DNA from: Candidatus Bathyarchaeota archaeon
GTDB lineage: Archaea > Thermoproteota > Bathyarchaeia > Bathyarchaeales > Bathycorpusculaceae
DNA length: 64,000 nt
NCBI GenBank assembly: GCA_026014725.1
Contig: JAOZHV010000059.1
Coordinates: forward strand, 248,001 to 312,000
Reading direction: 5' to 3'
Shown in pieces: positions 51,225-59,625 of the stretch. Made by a program: the position numbers and the translations under genes. The stretch's first letter is position 1; each line of letters opens with the position of its first letter. Under the pieces are notes generated by a model. The model worked only from the letters and a program-made list of their open reading frames with translations, did no database searches and was not told the DNA's origin.

Positions 51225-51835
51225 AACTCCTTTTCCCACTCATCCACAAAACAATATTCACTAATCGCCTTTCTTGTTGGAACAGGCGGTGCCTCTGCAG
51301 GATAACCCATCACGACCAACGATTGGGGCTCCACCGCCTCAGGAATTTTCAAAACTTCCCTAACGATTTCTTTGCAAAAACTCGGGGCACAGAACCAGCA
51401 AGCACCCAGTCCTTTAGCATGCGCCGCCAAAAGCAAGTTCTGCATAGCTGCAGCCAAACTTTCAACAGCCAAATCATGTTCGCAGTTTTGCCGTTTTTCA
51501 TCAGGAAAATTGTGCATGCCCTCCATGGTAACGCAGGCAAGAATGAGCGCAGGAGCGTTTGCGAACCGTTCTCTCCGCTCAACACGTTTGGTTTCTTCGG
51601 TTGTTATGCCATCCCGTGCCAAGTCATCTGCCCACGCTTGAGCCATCTTCTCGGCTAACTCACGCTTAACTGCGGCATTTTCTATGATGATGAACCGCCA
51701 TGGTTGAGAGTTATGCGCCGACGGCGCCCAGCCAGCCGCTTCTAAAACCTCCAAAACCACTTCGCGTGGAACCGCGCGTGTCAGGTATTTTCTGATGCTT
51801 CGCCGCTGTTTTAGGGCATCAAACAAGTCTGGCAT
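51221..51835 (-). CDS. Nitroreductase-family FMN oxidoreductase
   Basis: 204 residues. The N-terminus LFDALKQRRSIRKYLTRAV and EVLEAAGWAPSAHNSQPWRF carry the FMN-binding Arg and Ser/Gln contacts. LLAAHAKGLGACWFCAPS and VVMGYPAEAPPVPTRKAISE complete the family pattern. It reduces quinones or nitro compounds with NAD(P)H; the natural substrate is unknown. Confidence 0.9.
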   Translation of the reverse strand: MPDLFDALKQRRSIRKYLTRAVPREVVLEVLEAAGWAPSAHNSQPWRFIIIENAAVKRELAEKMAQAWADDLARDGITTEETKRVERRERFANAPALILACVTMEGMHNFPDEKRQNCEHDLAVESLAAAMQNLLLAAHAKGLGACWFCAPSFCKEIVREVLKIPEAVEPQSLVVMGYPAEAPPVPTRKAISEYCFVDEWEKEF

Positions 51836-51868
51836 ATTAGTGATTATGTTTGGGTTTCTTTTTATTTC

Positions 51869-52897
51869 TTATTCGCGATTTGGCTCCAAAATAACTTTGA
51901 GCGATTGCCCAGCTTCAGCCATCAACCTAAAACCCTCTTGCGCCTCCCGCAAATCGAGCCTGTGCGTAATCATGTCTTTAATGTTCAAGCAACCAGTAGC
52001 CAAAACCTTCAGCGAGTCTTCCAAATCAGCGGGCGCTGCACCATAGCTGGTTTTCATGGTTATTTCGTTTCGCCAAAAATCATTAATCGGCACAGGCAAC
52101 TTCACAGACGGGCCAGGCACAGCAAAGAACAGAACTGTTCCACCGCTCTCCACGCAGTCCAAAGCCGTCAAGGCGGCTGAGGTTGCGCCCGTGCAGACGA
52201 CAACTTGGTCAGCCAGTCGCCCATCATTTACTTCTTTGAGCGTCTCTGCCAGATTCGCTTTGGCGTCTAGTGCGTGGGTTGCGCCGAATTTTTTGGCAAG
52301 CTCCAGCCTGTAGGGGTTAATGTCAGCGGCAACAATGTTTTTTACACCTTTGAACTGGGCAAGCTGCACGTGCAGAATCCCTGAAATGCCGCTTCCGATA
52401 ATGAGCACGGTATCGTCTTTTTGCAGGTTCGCAAGTCGCTGACCTCGCGAAACGCATGCCAAAGGTTCAATGAATGTGCCTTCCTCAAATGACATGCCGT
52501 CTGGCAACTTGTAAATACCCAATTCAACGTTGATTTTTGGGACGCGGATGTATTGTGCGAAGCCGCCGGGGTAATAGTTGGTCGTGTGCAGTGTGTGGCA
52601 TGCTGTGTGGTGGCCTCGTCTGCAGTGGCGGCACTGGTTGCAGGGAACATGATGGGAAACGAAGACGCGGTCTCCGACTTTTACATTTTTGACTTTGCCG
52701 CCGACTTTACTGATGACACCTGTGGCTTCGTGCCCCAGCACTCGCGGTGCCTTAGGAACACGATACCACTCGATAACGTCGCTTCCGCAGATGCCGCTTG
52801 CCATAACTTTTAGCAAAACTTCGTCTTCGCCAATGTCTGGCACTGGCATCTCTTGGATGCGAACGTCATGGTTGTTGTAGTAAACGGCGGCTAACAT
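51869..52897 (-). CDS. Zinc-dependent medium-chain alcohol dehydrogenase
   Basis: 342 residues, sorbitol/threonine dehydrogenase-like. Catalytic zinc region: SGICGSDVIEWYRVPKAPRV with LGHEATG. Structural zinc cysteines are in HVPCNQCRHCRRGHHTACH. The NAD-binding loop is VLIIGSGISGILHVQLAQFK. It oxidises a polyol or sugar alcohol; exact substrate not readable. It lies 26 bases downstream of the LsrF-like aldolase on the same strand, so a sugar or polyol-phosphate pathway is inferred. Confidence 0.9.
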   Translation of the reverse strand: MLAAVYYNNHDVRIQEMPVPDIGEDEVLLKVMASGICGSDVIEWYRVPKAPRVLGHEATGVISKVGGKVKNVKVGDRVFVSHHVPCNQCRHCRRGHHTACHTLHTTNYYPGGFAQYIRVPKINVELGIYKLPDGMSFEEGTFIEPLACVSRGQRLANLQKDDTVLIIGSGISGILHVQLAQFKGVKNIVAADINPYRLELAKKFGATHALDAKANLAETLKEVNDGRLADQVVVCTGATSAALTALDCVESGGTVLFFAVPGPSVKLPVPINDFWRNEITMKTSYGAAPADLEDSLKVLATGCLNIKDMITHRLDLREAQEGFRLMAEAGQSLKVILEPNRE

Positions 52898-52923
52898 AGC
52901 TGATCACAAAAAAGGAAAAGCTG

Positions 52924-53721
52924 TTAGGCTTTGCCTGCTATGACTTGGTTGTAGAGGTCTTCGGCTTCTTGGGCAGTGTAGTTTTCGTGGATAATGGCTC
53001 GGATGGCTCTGATTGAAGCGACGGGATACTGGGTTTGCCAAATGTTTCTGCCCAAGTTAACGCCTATGGCGCCTTTCTGCATGCCATCATAAACGAAATC
53101 GAAAACCTCTCTTTGCGTTTCAGCTTTTGGTCCACCAGCGATTACTATTGGAACTGGGCAACCCTCAACGACTTTTTCGAAGCGTTCCTTGCAATAGTAG
53201 GTTTTGACGACGCGTGCACCGATTTCCGCTGCGATTCGTGCAGATAGCGCAAGGTAGCGTGCTTCCCGTTTCTCGAGTTCTTTGCCAACTGCACAGACCG
53301 CCATAACTGGGATGCTGTAATCTTCGCATTCATCGACAAGTTTGGCGAGGTTGCTTAGGCTTTTGTTTTCGTATTTGCTTCCGACGAAAACTGACATAGA
53401 AACGGCAGAAGCGTTTAGTCTGAGGATTTCTTGGATGGATGTGACCAAGCTTTCGTTAGCTAAGTCTTCCCCAACCACTGAGACCGCGCCTGAGACGCGC
53501 ATGATTATTGGTTTCTCAATCGCTGGGTCAATGCAGTTGCGCAAAACGCCGCGGGTCAGCATTAAGGCGTCTGCATACTGGTAGATTGGTTTGATTGTTT
53601 CTGCGGGCTTCTCAAGGCAGTGTGTTGGTCCTTGGAAGTAACCATGGTCAATGGGTAAAAACAGGGCTTTGCCGTCTTTTTGGATGAGTCTACTTAAGCG
53701 ATTCTTCATTCCCCAATCCAT
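52924..53721 (-). CDS. LsrF-like class I aldolase/thiolase
   Basis: 265 residues. The class I (DhnA/FBA-like) TIM-barrel enzyme most resembles LsrF, which in E. coli cleaves 3-hydroxy-5-phosphonooxypentane-2,4-dione in AI-2 breakdown: DWGMKNRLSRLIQ, LPIDHGYFQGPTHCLEKP, ADALMLTRGVLRN, the Schiff-base region RIAAEIGARVVKTYYCKERF and GCPVPIVIAGGPKAETQRE. The neighbouring dehydrogenase is not part of the bacterial lsr operon, and no lsrK or lsrR is present here, so a different substrate, such as a sugar phosphate, is as likely. Confidence 0.85.
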   Translation of the reverse strand: MDWGMKNRLSRLIQKDGKALFLPIDHGYFQGPTHCLEKPAETIKPIYQYADALMLTRGVLRNCIDPAIEKPIIMRVSGAVSVVGEDLANESLVTSIQEILRLNASAVSMSVFVGSKYENKSLSNLAKLVDECEDYSIPVMAVCAVGKELEKREARYLALSARIAAEIGARVVKTYYCKERFEKVVEGCPVPIVIAGGPKAETQREVFDFVYDGMQKGAIGVNLGRNIWQTQYPVASIRAIRAIIHENYTAQEAEDLYNQVIAGKA

Positions 53722-53908
53722 AATTCATTACTCCGAGGAAGCTTTTGGTTTAAGAATTAAATAACCTTATCTATTCCTCTATAAAGAAACCAGTTCCAGC
53801 ATCATTTCTGCGGTAAATAGACGATTGTTGTTATCTGTACACAACCACATACTCTTATGTTAACGAGCAAACTATGAAAGTGTAACCAGATTTGTGAGGT
53901 GAAAAGTT

Positions 53909-54343
53909 ATGGCTGATATTATTGATTTAGCAGTATCTGCGGGCAATTTCAAAACACTTGTTACTGCAGTCCAAGCGGCAGGTTTGGTTGATACATTGAA
54001 GAGCCCAGGACCATTCACTGTTTTTGCGCCAACAGACGAAGCCTTCGCAAAATTACCTCAAGGAACCGTTGAAAACCTTCTACAAGACATTCCAAGACTG
54101 AGAGCAATTTTAACATATCATGTGGTTCCTGGCAAAATAACTTCTGCAGACGTGGTTAAACTCAAAACCGCCAAAACCGTTGAAGGCGAAGAAGTAAAAA
54201 TCGATGCTTCCAGATGGCATGGTCATAAAATGCCGAAGATTAACGATGCTGAAATAGTTCAAGCTGACATCATGGCGGATAATGGCGTCTGTCACGCTAT
54301 TGATAAAGTTCTGATGCCACCGATGAAAATGACAACAACTTAA
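53909..54343 (+). CDS. Fasciclin (FAS1) domain protein
   Basis: 144 residues, one FAS1 domain: [59 protein letters not shown] and [19 protein letters not shown]. No signal peptide or anchor is present, although bacterial relatives are usually secreted. Strong GAGGTG site before ATG 53909. Adhesion is the usual role of FAS1 domains; a cytoplasmic role cannot be excluded. Confidence 0.9.
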   Translation: MADIIDLAVSAGNFKTLVTAVQAAGLVDTLKSPGPFTVFAPTDEAFAKLPQGTVENLLQDIPRLRAILTYHVVPGKITSADVVKLKTAKTVEGEEVKIDASRWHGHKMPKINDAEIVQADIMADNGVCHAIDKVLMPPMKMTTT

Positions 54344-54366
54344 CAAACAAATTCATACTGTGTCTT

Positions 54367-54582
54367 CTATTTGGAACTGGCTTTTACAATTAAGTAACCT
54401 TTTTCTATGAGCCAATGATGAAACTGCCAAGTCGTATAAAGGCACGCAGTGCCACATTTCTTGCGAACTTGCTCATACTCTGGCGAACCCTCAGCGTGCT
54501 TGTTTAGCTCCATTTGCACTGGGCACTCTACATCTTTGCAGAATTCTCTGCGCTTATATTCAACGTAACCTTGCGGAATCAT
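54367..54582 (-). CDS. Small hypothetical protein with four cysteines
   Basis: 71 residues: EFCKDVECPVQMELNKHAEG, EQVRKKCGTACLYTTWQFHH. The four cysteines in CxxxxC and CxxxC pairs could hold a metal or cluster. C-terminal WLIEKGYLIVKA. Found alone, no family recognised with certainty, though similar short proteins occur in methanogens. Confidence 0.6.
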   Translation of the reverse strand: MIPQGYVEYKRREFCKDVECPVQMELNKHAEGSPEYEQVRKKCGTACLYTTWQFHHWLIEKGYLIVKASSK

Positions 54583-54642
54583 GCTGCATCGGGCTAAGTT
54601 TTTGGTTCAGCCTTAATAAGCATTCCCAGAATCTAGTGCAAG

Positions 54643-55185
54643 TTATCCGACTAGTAAGTGTTCCCAGAAATTGTTCCGCTTATTAAAAAACAATCCAACA
54701 AACAGAAGCACCATAGCCCCATGCACAATTAAGGAAGCTACTCCTGCTCCACCAATAAGCGGCACGATTGGGCTTGGCGTTTGATACATCGAAAGAAACG
54801 GCCACAGAATGGGATTGTAAGTGTGGTTTGTAATATCTAACAGCACATGGGAAAGAACACCGATAAGGCATGAAAAGACCAGCCCAAGCGTCAAACGACA
54901 TTTCTCCGCAACCCTCAGCTTGTTGATAGGAAAAATAGCGCTCGTTAACCGAGGATAAACAACAACCGTAATCGCCACCGCAATTAATGTCCCAACAGTT
55001 ACGCCTCCAAGGAGACTGTGAAGCACCATCCTGTCAGGCGCTTCAGGTCCAAGTAGCAGAGCCATCACTGGAATTTCAAGGTCAGGCACCATGGCACCCA
55101 CAATCAGCGCTGGCAAACTCAACGATGAACTTCCAAGCTTGCTAAGTATGTAGGCTACGGGGTAGTGGAAAGGGGTAACTGGCAA
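54643..55185 (-). CDS. DUF4184-family membrane protein
   Basis: 180 residues. MPVTPFHYPVAYILSKLG with GAMVPDLEIPVMAL is the hallmark of DUF4184 / metal-dependent hydrolase-like membrane proteins, with conserved His and Asp residues. LLGGVTVGTLIAVAITVVVY and LGLVFSCLIGVLSHVLLDIT add membrane segments and a second His/Asp pair (HVLLDITNH). Function unknown. Confidence 0.82.
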   Translation of the reverse strand: MPVTPFHYPVAYILSKLGSSSLSLPALIVGAMVPDLEIPVMALLLGPEAPDRMVLHSLLGGVTVGTLIAVAITVVVYPRLTSAIFPINKLRVAEKCRLTLGLVFSCLIGVLSHVLLDITNHTYNPILWPFLSMYQTPSPIVPLIGGAGVASLIVHGAMVLLFVGLFFNKRNNFWEHLLVG

Positions 55186-55314
55186 TCAACGGTCACTTTA
55201 AAGCATGAACATGGCTCTTGTGCAATTTATTATTTCGCCCCCTAAACCTGAGTTTTGATTAGTACATTTGTTTACAAATACAGTTAAAAACAACAAATAC
55301 ACAAAACTTGCTTA

Positions 55315-56034
55315 GTGAGGACACAATCTTTGAATGCAAAACGAGTGGTTACTGCGTGGGCTACGTTAGCTTTAGTCTTTATTGTCATCGGCTCTTTTGC
55401 AGCACTGCTTTATCAGCAAAAAAACTTTAGCTTCACCGCTACAGAGAACAGCCCCTGCAGAATCACACTTCACTCAAACATGATAACGTACCGAGCAATA
55501 ACCATAGATAAAATCTGCACACTCGCGGTTCTGCCTGCGCTGTCAGTTCAAGCACCCAGCCCAGCACCAGTTCTCGCTACAAATTCGACAAGAGCACAAA
55601 TCTACAACTTTGTAAGCGAGAACCCCGGCGTTCAGTTTAGAGGAATATGTGCAGTTCTTTGTCTTCCAATCGGGCTAGCAGAATACCATCTGGGCGTGCT
55701 CATCAAGTCTGGTTTGGTTTCGTTTGTTCGTGATGGACGTTATAAACGGTTCTTTGTTGCCAACAAATTCTCAAGAAAAGACATGCTGATGATTTCTCTT
55801 CTTCGCCATAGCAGAGTTAAGAGGATTGTGGAAGCTCTCATTAACAATGGGGAACTGTCACATGGCAAGTTGGCAGGTGAAGTCGCAATTACTTCGCAAG
55901 CCTTAACATGGCAAATGAAAACACTCAAAAACACAAAGTTTGTGTTGCAAGTAAACGACGGAATAAAAACGATTTACTCATTGGATAAGAATTCAGCGTC
56001 AACACTCAAAAGATACTTGGCAGTTGTAGGGTAA
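55315..56034 (+). CDS. Membrane-anchored winged-helix regulator
   Basis: 239 residues from GTG 55315, or 234 from TTG 55330. An N-terminal membrane segment (about 14-31, TLALVFIVIGSFAALLYQQ) and a short extracytoplasmic linker come before two winged-helix units: TRAQIYNFVSENPGVQFRGI with LAEYHLGVLIKSGLVSFVRD, and SRVKRIVEALINNGELSHGK with TSQALTWQMKTLKNTKFVL. Archaeal membrane-bound tandem winged-helix proteins of this design are known but poorly understood. Signal input across the membrane is inferred. Confidence 0.75.
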   Translation: MRTQSLNAKRVVTAWATLALVFIVIGSFAALLYQQKNFSFTATENSPCRITLHSNMITYRAITIDKICTLAVLPALSVQAPSPAPVLATNSTRAQIYNFVSENPGVQFRGICAVLCLPIGLAEYHLGVLIKSGLVSFVRDGRYKRFFVANKFSRKDMLMISLLRHSRVKRIVEALINNGELSHGKLAGEVAITSQALTWQMKTLKNTKFVLQVNDGIKTIYSLDKNSASTLKRYLAVVG

Positions 56035-56072
56035 CGTACTCTTTTAATTGCTGTTTTCAGTTTAGGGCTATT

Positions 56073-56765
56073 ATGCCAAAACTGTACCTTTTAGGCGGAG
56101 AAAACGTCTTTAGAAGAAGCGCAAAACAAGTAAACCAAAGAGCCTTCCAAGACGCTGGAGAACCGCTTAACGTTTTAGTGTTGCCTTGGGCAAGAGCATC
56201 CTTCGACAACAAGTACCTGCGAAGAAAGCGGCTTTTTGATTACTTCATAAGCTTAGGCGCTTGCGCGGTTAACTTTGTTGAGTATTCCGACTCCGCCCAA
56301 ACGATTGCACAGAAAATGGCTGGCTCCACTTTGGTTTATTTAACTGGTGGAGTTCCAAGCGTTCTCATCGAGCGCCTGAAAAACACAGGAGTTGACGACT
56401 TACTTAAGAATTACAAAGGCGTCATCGTTGGGAGAAGTGCAGGTGCATTGGCGCTTTGCAAAAAATGCGTAATCACTTGCCACAGCAACTCAAAAGTCAA
56501 AATTGTTGACGGCATTGGCTTAGTAGATGTTACTCTTAAAGTGCATTATATGCAGGAAAAAGCCAGTATCCTACAAAAACTTTCAACCCAACAGAATATT
56601 TATGCGGTTCCTGAAGGGTCAGCACTGATTTATGACAACGGCAATTTCTCAGCCATCAACAAAGTTTACGTTTTCCAAAACGGCAAGCAACAAACATTGA
56701 TGGAAAGCTTCCTAAGCAAAGAACTTGCGAACATAAAATCGGGACTTAATGATAATCGGCGTTAG
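56073..56765 (+). CDS. Peptidase S51-like (dipeptidase E family)
   Basis: 230 residues. Serine peptidase fold related to dipeptidase E/cyanophycinase. The nucleophile loop is GVIVGRSAGALALCKK (GxSAGA). YLTGGVPSVLIERLKN and AVPEGSALIYDNGNFSAINK fit the fold. Cleaves Asp-containing dipeptides in known members; the substrate here is not established. The 3' end overlaps the convergent membrane protein gene by 54 bases. Confidence 0.85.
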   Translation: MPKLYLLGGENVFRRSAKQVNQRAFQDAGEPLNVLVLPWARASFDNKYLRRKRLFDYFISLGACAVNFVEYSDSAQTIAQKMAGSTLVYLTGGVPSVLIERLKNTGVDDLLKNYKGVIVGRSAGALALCKKCVITCHSNSKVKIVDGIGLVDVTLKVHYMQEKASILQKLSTQQNIYAVPEGSALIYDNGNFSAINKVYVFQNGKQQTLMESFLSKELANIKSGLNDNRR

Positions 56766-57473
56766 AGTAACAGTAAGTATTGTGCCTAGTGTTGCGAGAA
56801 CTATTATGTCTCCAAAGACCCAGCCAAAGAAAACCGTGGGAAAACTCGCCACTGGAATGTTACCGAATGCCGCCATAGCGCCCACGCCGAAAACGCCTGA
56901 AACGATGCTAGCAAGAATAACTCCCACGGGCAACCAAGTTAACCATGTTTTATGGTCTTCAACGACTCCCTGAATTAGCACAAGCACGATAGCAAAAACA
57001 AAGCTTGCGATAAAAGCCCACGTAACAGAGTAAACAAGAGAAAACGCTGAACCAACAAGCACCAACGCGAGAAGCCCATTTATCCCGTAAGTGAGCTTTG
57101 GACGCTTCAAGCCAAGAACAGGTTTAGTTTTAAGTGAACGGTAAATCATCAAGGGCACGAAACCTTCAAAGAAATCAGCTAATGACCAAACAAGCACAAA
57201 CGGCAGAGGCAACCCAAGAAAAATGCCCATGAAAACACAACTCAGATAACCCGCCAAGCAACCCCAGACGCCAAACCAGAGCGCCAAGGGCACATAAACT
57301 GCCGCGGCAAAATAGAGCCCTGAAACACCCGTCACTGCTCCTGCAGTTGATTCAACTGGAGCTAAAACAACTGCGTAAATAGCCAAAAGCGTACAGATCA
57401 CGGTTGCCACGATGAAGACAACGGGTTGCCTCCAAGAGATACGGGAAGCAGGTTTAGGGTTAATTTTTTGCAT
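56712..57473 (-). CDS. Multi-pass membrane protein, ECF/QueT-like
   Basis: 253 residues from ATG 57473 (MQKINPKPASRI), with six to seven hydrophobic segments. SGLYFAAAVYVPLALWFGVW and CLAGYLSCVFMGIFLGLPLP resemble integral substrate-binding subunits of ECF vitamin transporters in style, but no diagnostic motif is present and no ATPase gene is nearby. An ATG at 57500 adds nine residues. A C-terminal overlap of 54 bases with the S51 peptidase gene suggests the 3' end is tight. Confidence 0.6.
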   Translation of the reverse strand: MQKINPKPASRISWRQPVVFIVATVICTLLAIYAVVLAPVESTAGAVTGVSGLYFAAAVYVPLALWFGVWGCLAGYLSCVFMGIFLGLPLPFVLVWSLADFFEGFVPLMIYRSLKTKPVLGLKRPKLTYGINGLLALVLVGSAFSLVYSVTWAFIASFVFAIVLVLIQGVVEDHKTWLTWLPVGVILASIVSGVFGVGAMAAFGNIPVASFPTVFFGWVFGDIIVLATLGTILTVTLTPIIIKSRFYVRKFFA

Positions 57474-57605
57474 GAGAACGCTGTATAAGCGTATTTTCAA
57501 TATAAGGTTTAAGATTTAGAAAAACATCAATATTCGGATTGGAAGAAAAAAGGAAATAGAGCAGCCTTTGATTGTGAAGAATCAGTTGCAATTCTGGTAA
57601 AAAGT

Positions 57606-57830
57606 TTAGGATTTCTTTGCAAGCACCGCCACAACAATCGTACATAAAATTAGTTCCAACAGCACCGCCCCCAGAGCAAATAGCGGAATCCTAAACACAA
57701 GTTCGTTATGGTAAACAGTTGTAGTTGGTAATCCGCCCAAGTATGCAACCAAGAAAAATGCGAGAAACACGATGCCGACGCCTTGTGTGATAGAAAGAAA
57801 AGCCGATAGACGCTTATCACTTATTTCCAA
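57606..57830 (-). CDS. Small two-pass membrane protein
   Basis: 74 residues with hydrophobic segments at about 10-31 (FLSITQGVGIVFLAFFLVAY) and 47-69 (RIPLFALGAVLLELILCTIV). Ends VAVLAKKS. Family not recognised. Divergent from the next plus-strand membrane protein gene. Confidence 0.6.
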   Translation of the reverse strand: MEISDKRLSAFLSITQGVGIVFLAFFLVAYLGGLPTTTVYHNELVFRIPLFALGAVLLELILCTIVVAVLAKKS

Positions 57831-57970
57831 GCAAAGCCCTCTTACACCTAAACTCTAGCGTAATTAGCTATTTAACACTAACCATTTGCAAAACGTTGCA
57901 CACTCGCTCAACCACAAATGTAATATACATAACGCTTCGAAATAATTTCAGGCAAAAGCAGGAATTTTAT

Positions 57971-58873
57971 TTGGAGCAGAAATTTATTAATCCTCTAAAT
58001 GCAGTAGGGATAGCCGCAGTAGTAACCGCTTACTTCTTATTCACATTCCACGCCATGTTCACGCTTTCATGGATTGGCGAGTGGGAAGGACTCTCAGAAC
58101 CTATTGCTTTCGCCATTTTCGTTACCGACGTTACAGCTGGTTTCTTCCTTGCTTTCAGATTAATAGCCAGCATAATCGCCATCACAACAACAATCCTCTA
58201 CTTTACAAAAAAAAGACTATCTCCCTCAACAACAAATAAACTACTACAGTGGATTCTTGTTTTCGAAGCACTATACTGGATAGGACTACTGCCCTCAGGA
58301 ATCTGGGGAATGCTATCAGCAACCAACATAGTATTTTTGCTGAATACAGGCATACCCTGCTTGATAGCTTCGATAGGAATACCTATAGCGCTGTTCAAGC
58401 TTGCGTTTAAACTGAGACCCAACAAGCCGCAAAGAGAAGCCATAAAATGGGCGTTAATTGCAGGCGTGCTCTATATCGTTGCATTTTGGCTTAACAATAC
58501 AGGCATGTGGATAACAACGGCTTCACAACTTGGAATTGAGCAACTCATCGCACAGCCTGAACTTCTGGTAAGTTTTGGCTCTACAGTGTTTGGGTTGCTT
58601 GCACTGGCAATATTTACAGGATACTTTGCCAAGAAATCAATAGGAATCGAAAGTTTGCATGAGTTTAAAATAAGAACAGTCGGGGCTATTCTGGTAGCTT
58701 TAGGTTTGTTTTATTTATGGAACTATATGACGTGGATTTTCTTCGGTGGCTGGAATCAATGGTATGCATGGCTGCTGGGGCATAACTTGGACTTGTGGAT
58801 GCTTTCACTGCCGCTGCTTGGTTTACCATTACTCTTTCACAGCAAGAGTAACACGGAACAATCCGTTAAATAA
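57971..58873 (+). CDS. Multi-pass membrane protein, unknown
   Basis: About 300 residues from TTG 57971 (LEQKFINPLNAVGIAA); a longer frame opens at 57896. Seven or eight hydrophobic segments: AVVTAYFLFTFHAMFTLSWI, TAGFFLAFRLIASIIAITTT, WILVFEALYWIGLLPSGIWG, ALIAGVLYIVAFWLNNTGMW, TVGAILVALGLFYLWNYMTW. No enzyme or transport motif recognised. Confidence 0.65.
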   Translation: MEQKFINPLNAVGIAAVVTAYFLFTFHAMFTLSWIGEWEGLSEPIAFAIFVTDVTAGFFLAFRLIASIIAITTTILYFTKKRLSPSTTNKLLQWILVFEALYWIGLLPSGIWGMLSATNIVFLLNTGIPCLIASIGIPIALFKLAFKLRPNKPQREAIKWALIAGVLYIVAFWLNNTGMWITTASQLGIEQLIAQPELLVSFGSTVFGLLALAIFTGYFAKKSIGIESLHEFKIRTVGAILVALGLFYLWNYMTWIFFGGWNQWYAWLLGHNLDLWMLSLPLLGLPLLFHSKSNTEQSVK

Positions 58874-58931
58874 CGCATAGCTCAAAAAATTAGAAAAACG
58901 CAATAGCCGACTTCTCGGCGAAACGCAAGCA

Positions 58932-59048
58932 CTATCTTTTTACACATTTACCCGTTACAGGGTCATAATGGTTCGTATCAGAATAGTCGCAATTTTTACA
59001 ATCATCCTTTATATCAAAGCCAAAGGGGCAATCCTTCAAATCAGCCAT
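58932..59048 (-). CDS. Very small Cys-rich protein
   Basis: 38 residues: MADLKDCPFGFDIKDDCKNC, then DYSDTNHYDPVTGKCVKR. Four cysteines (7, 17, 20, 35), with a central CxxC pair and flanking single cysteines, suggest a zinc-binding knuckle. GAGGTG site 6 bases before the ATG at 59048 makes it credible in spite of its size. Of the same type as the 39-residue protein at 28353-28472, but not a clear homologue. Confidence 0.65.
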   Translation of the reverse strand: MADLKDCPFGFDIKDDCKNCDYSDTNHYDPVTGKCVKR

Positions 59049-59103
59049 CCAGAGCACCTCAACTGCTTGATACCTATCGCGTTGTAATATAAAAGTGAAT
59101 TCT

Positions 59104-59523
59104 TCACATCTCCCAAAGGGACAAGCCAGTTTGCACGTCTTTTTTGCGTTCGACCTTTTGCCCCAGTAATTCCGTCACATGAACTTCGGCTGCGAAGACT
59201 TTGCATTCAAGCAGGTGCCCACCTTTCGTGTTTCCGCTTTCGTCAGCTAAAACAGCATGTGCGTGAACGAAGGGCTCGCCTTCTTTTAGGGAGATGTTGC
59301 CTATGCAACTGGCTATTTCCTGAGGATAATCCAGCAGATTTGTTAAGTATTCGTGGTTTGTTTGGTCGTAAAATCCAAGCTTTGCAGATTTCACAGCACC
59401 TACAGCGGTAAAGTTTGCCAAAAAGATTTGGTGCTTTTTTGCCTGTTTGGTTATGAACTCTATGAGGTCAGAATCGTATGGGGCACGCAAAAGAAACGCT
59501 CGACCGAAAGCCAAGTTAGCCAA
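59104..59523 (-). CDS. PPC/DUF296 domain protein
   Basis: 139 residues: GRAFLLRAPYDSDLIEFITK, FLANFTAVGAVKSAKLGFYD, EGEPFVHAHAVLADESGNTK and GGHLLECKVFAAEVHVTELL. This is the trimeric PPC domain found alone in prokaryotes and with AT-hooks in plants. The two His in HAHAVLAD and GGH are conserved and may bind metal. Possibly DNA-binding; function in archaea unknown. Confidence 0.85.
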   Translation of the reverse strand: MANLAFGRAFLLRAPYDSDLIEFITKQAKKHQIFLANFTAVGAVKSAKLGFYDQTNHEYLTNLLDYPQEIASCIGNISLKEGEPFVHAHAVLADESGNTKGGHLLECKVFAAEVHVTELLGQKVERKKDVQTGLSLWEM

Positions 59524-59625
59524 CTATCTTATCTCCGAAAAAAATAACGCCAGTAAGCCTAAAAAAGTTTTGAAGATGCATAAAACAAAAAAAGAGGAAG
59601 GGAAATTAGTTTTCGGATGGTTTTC

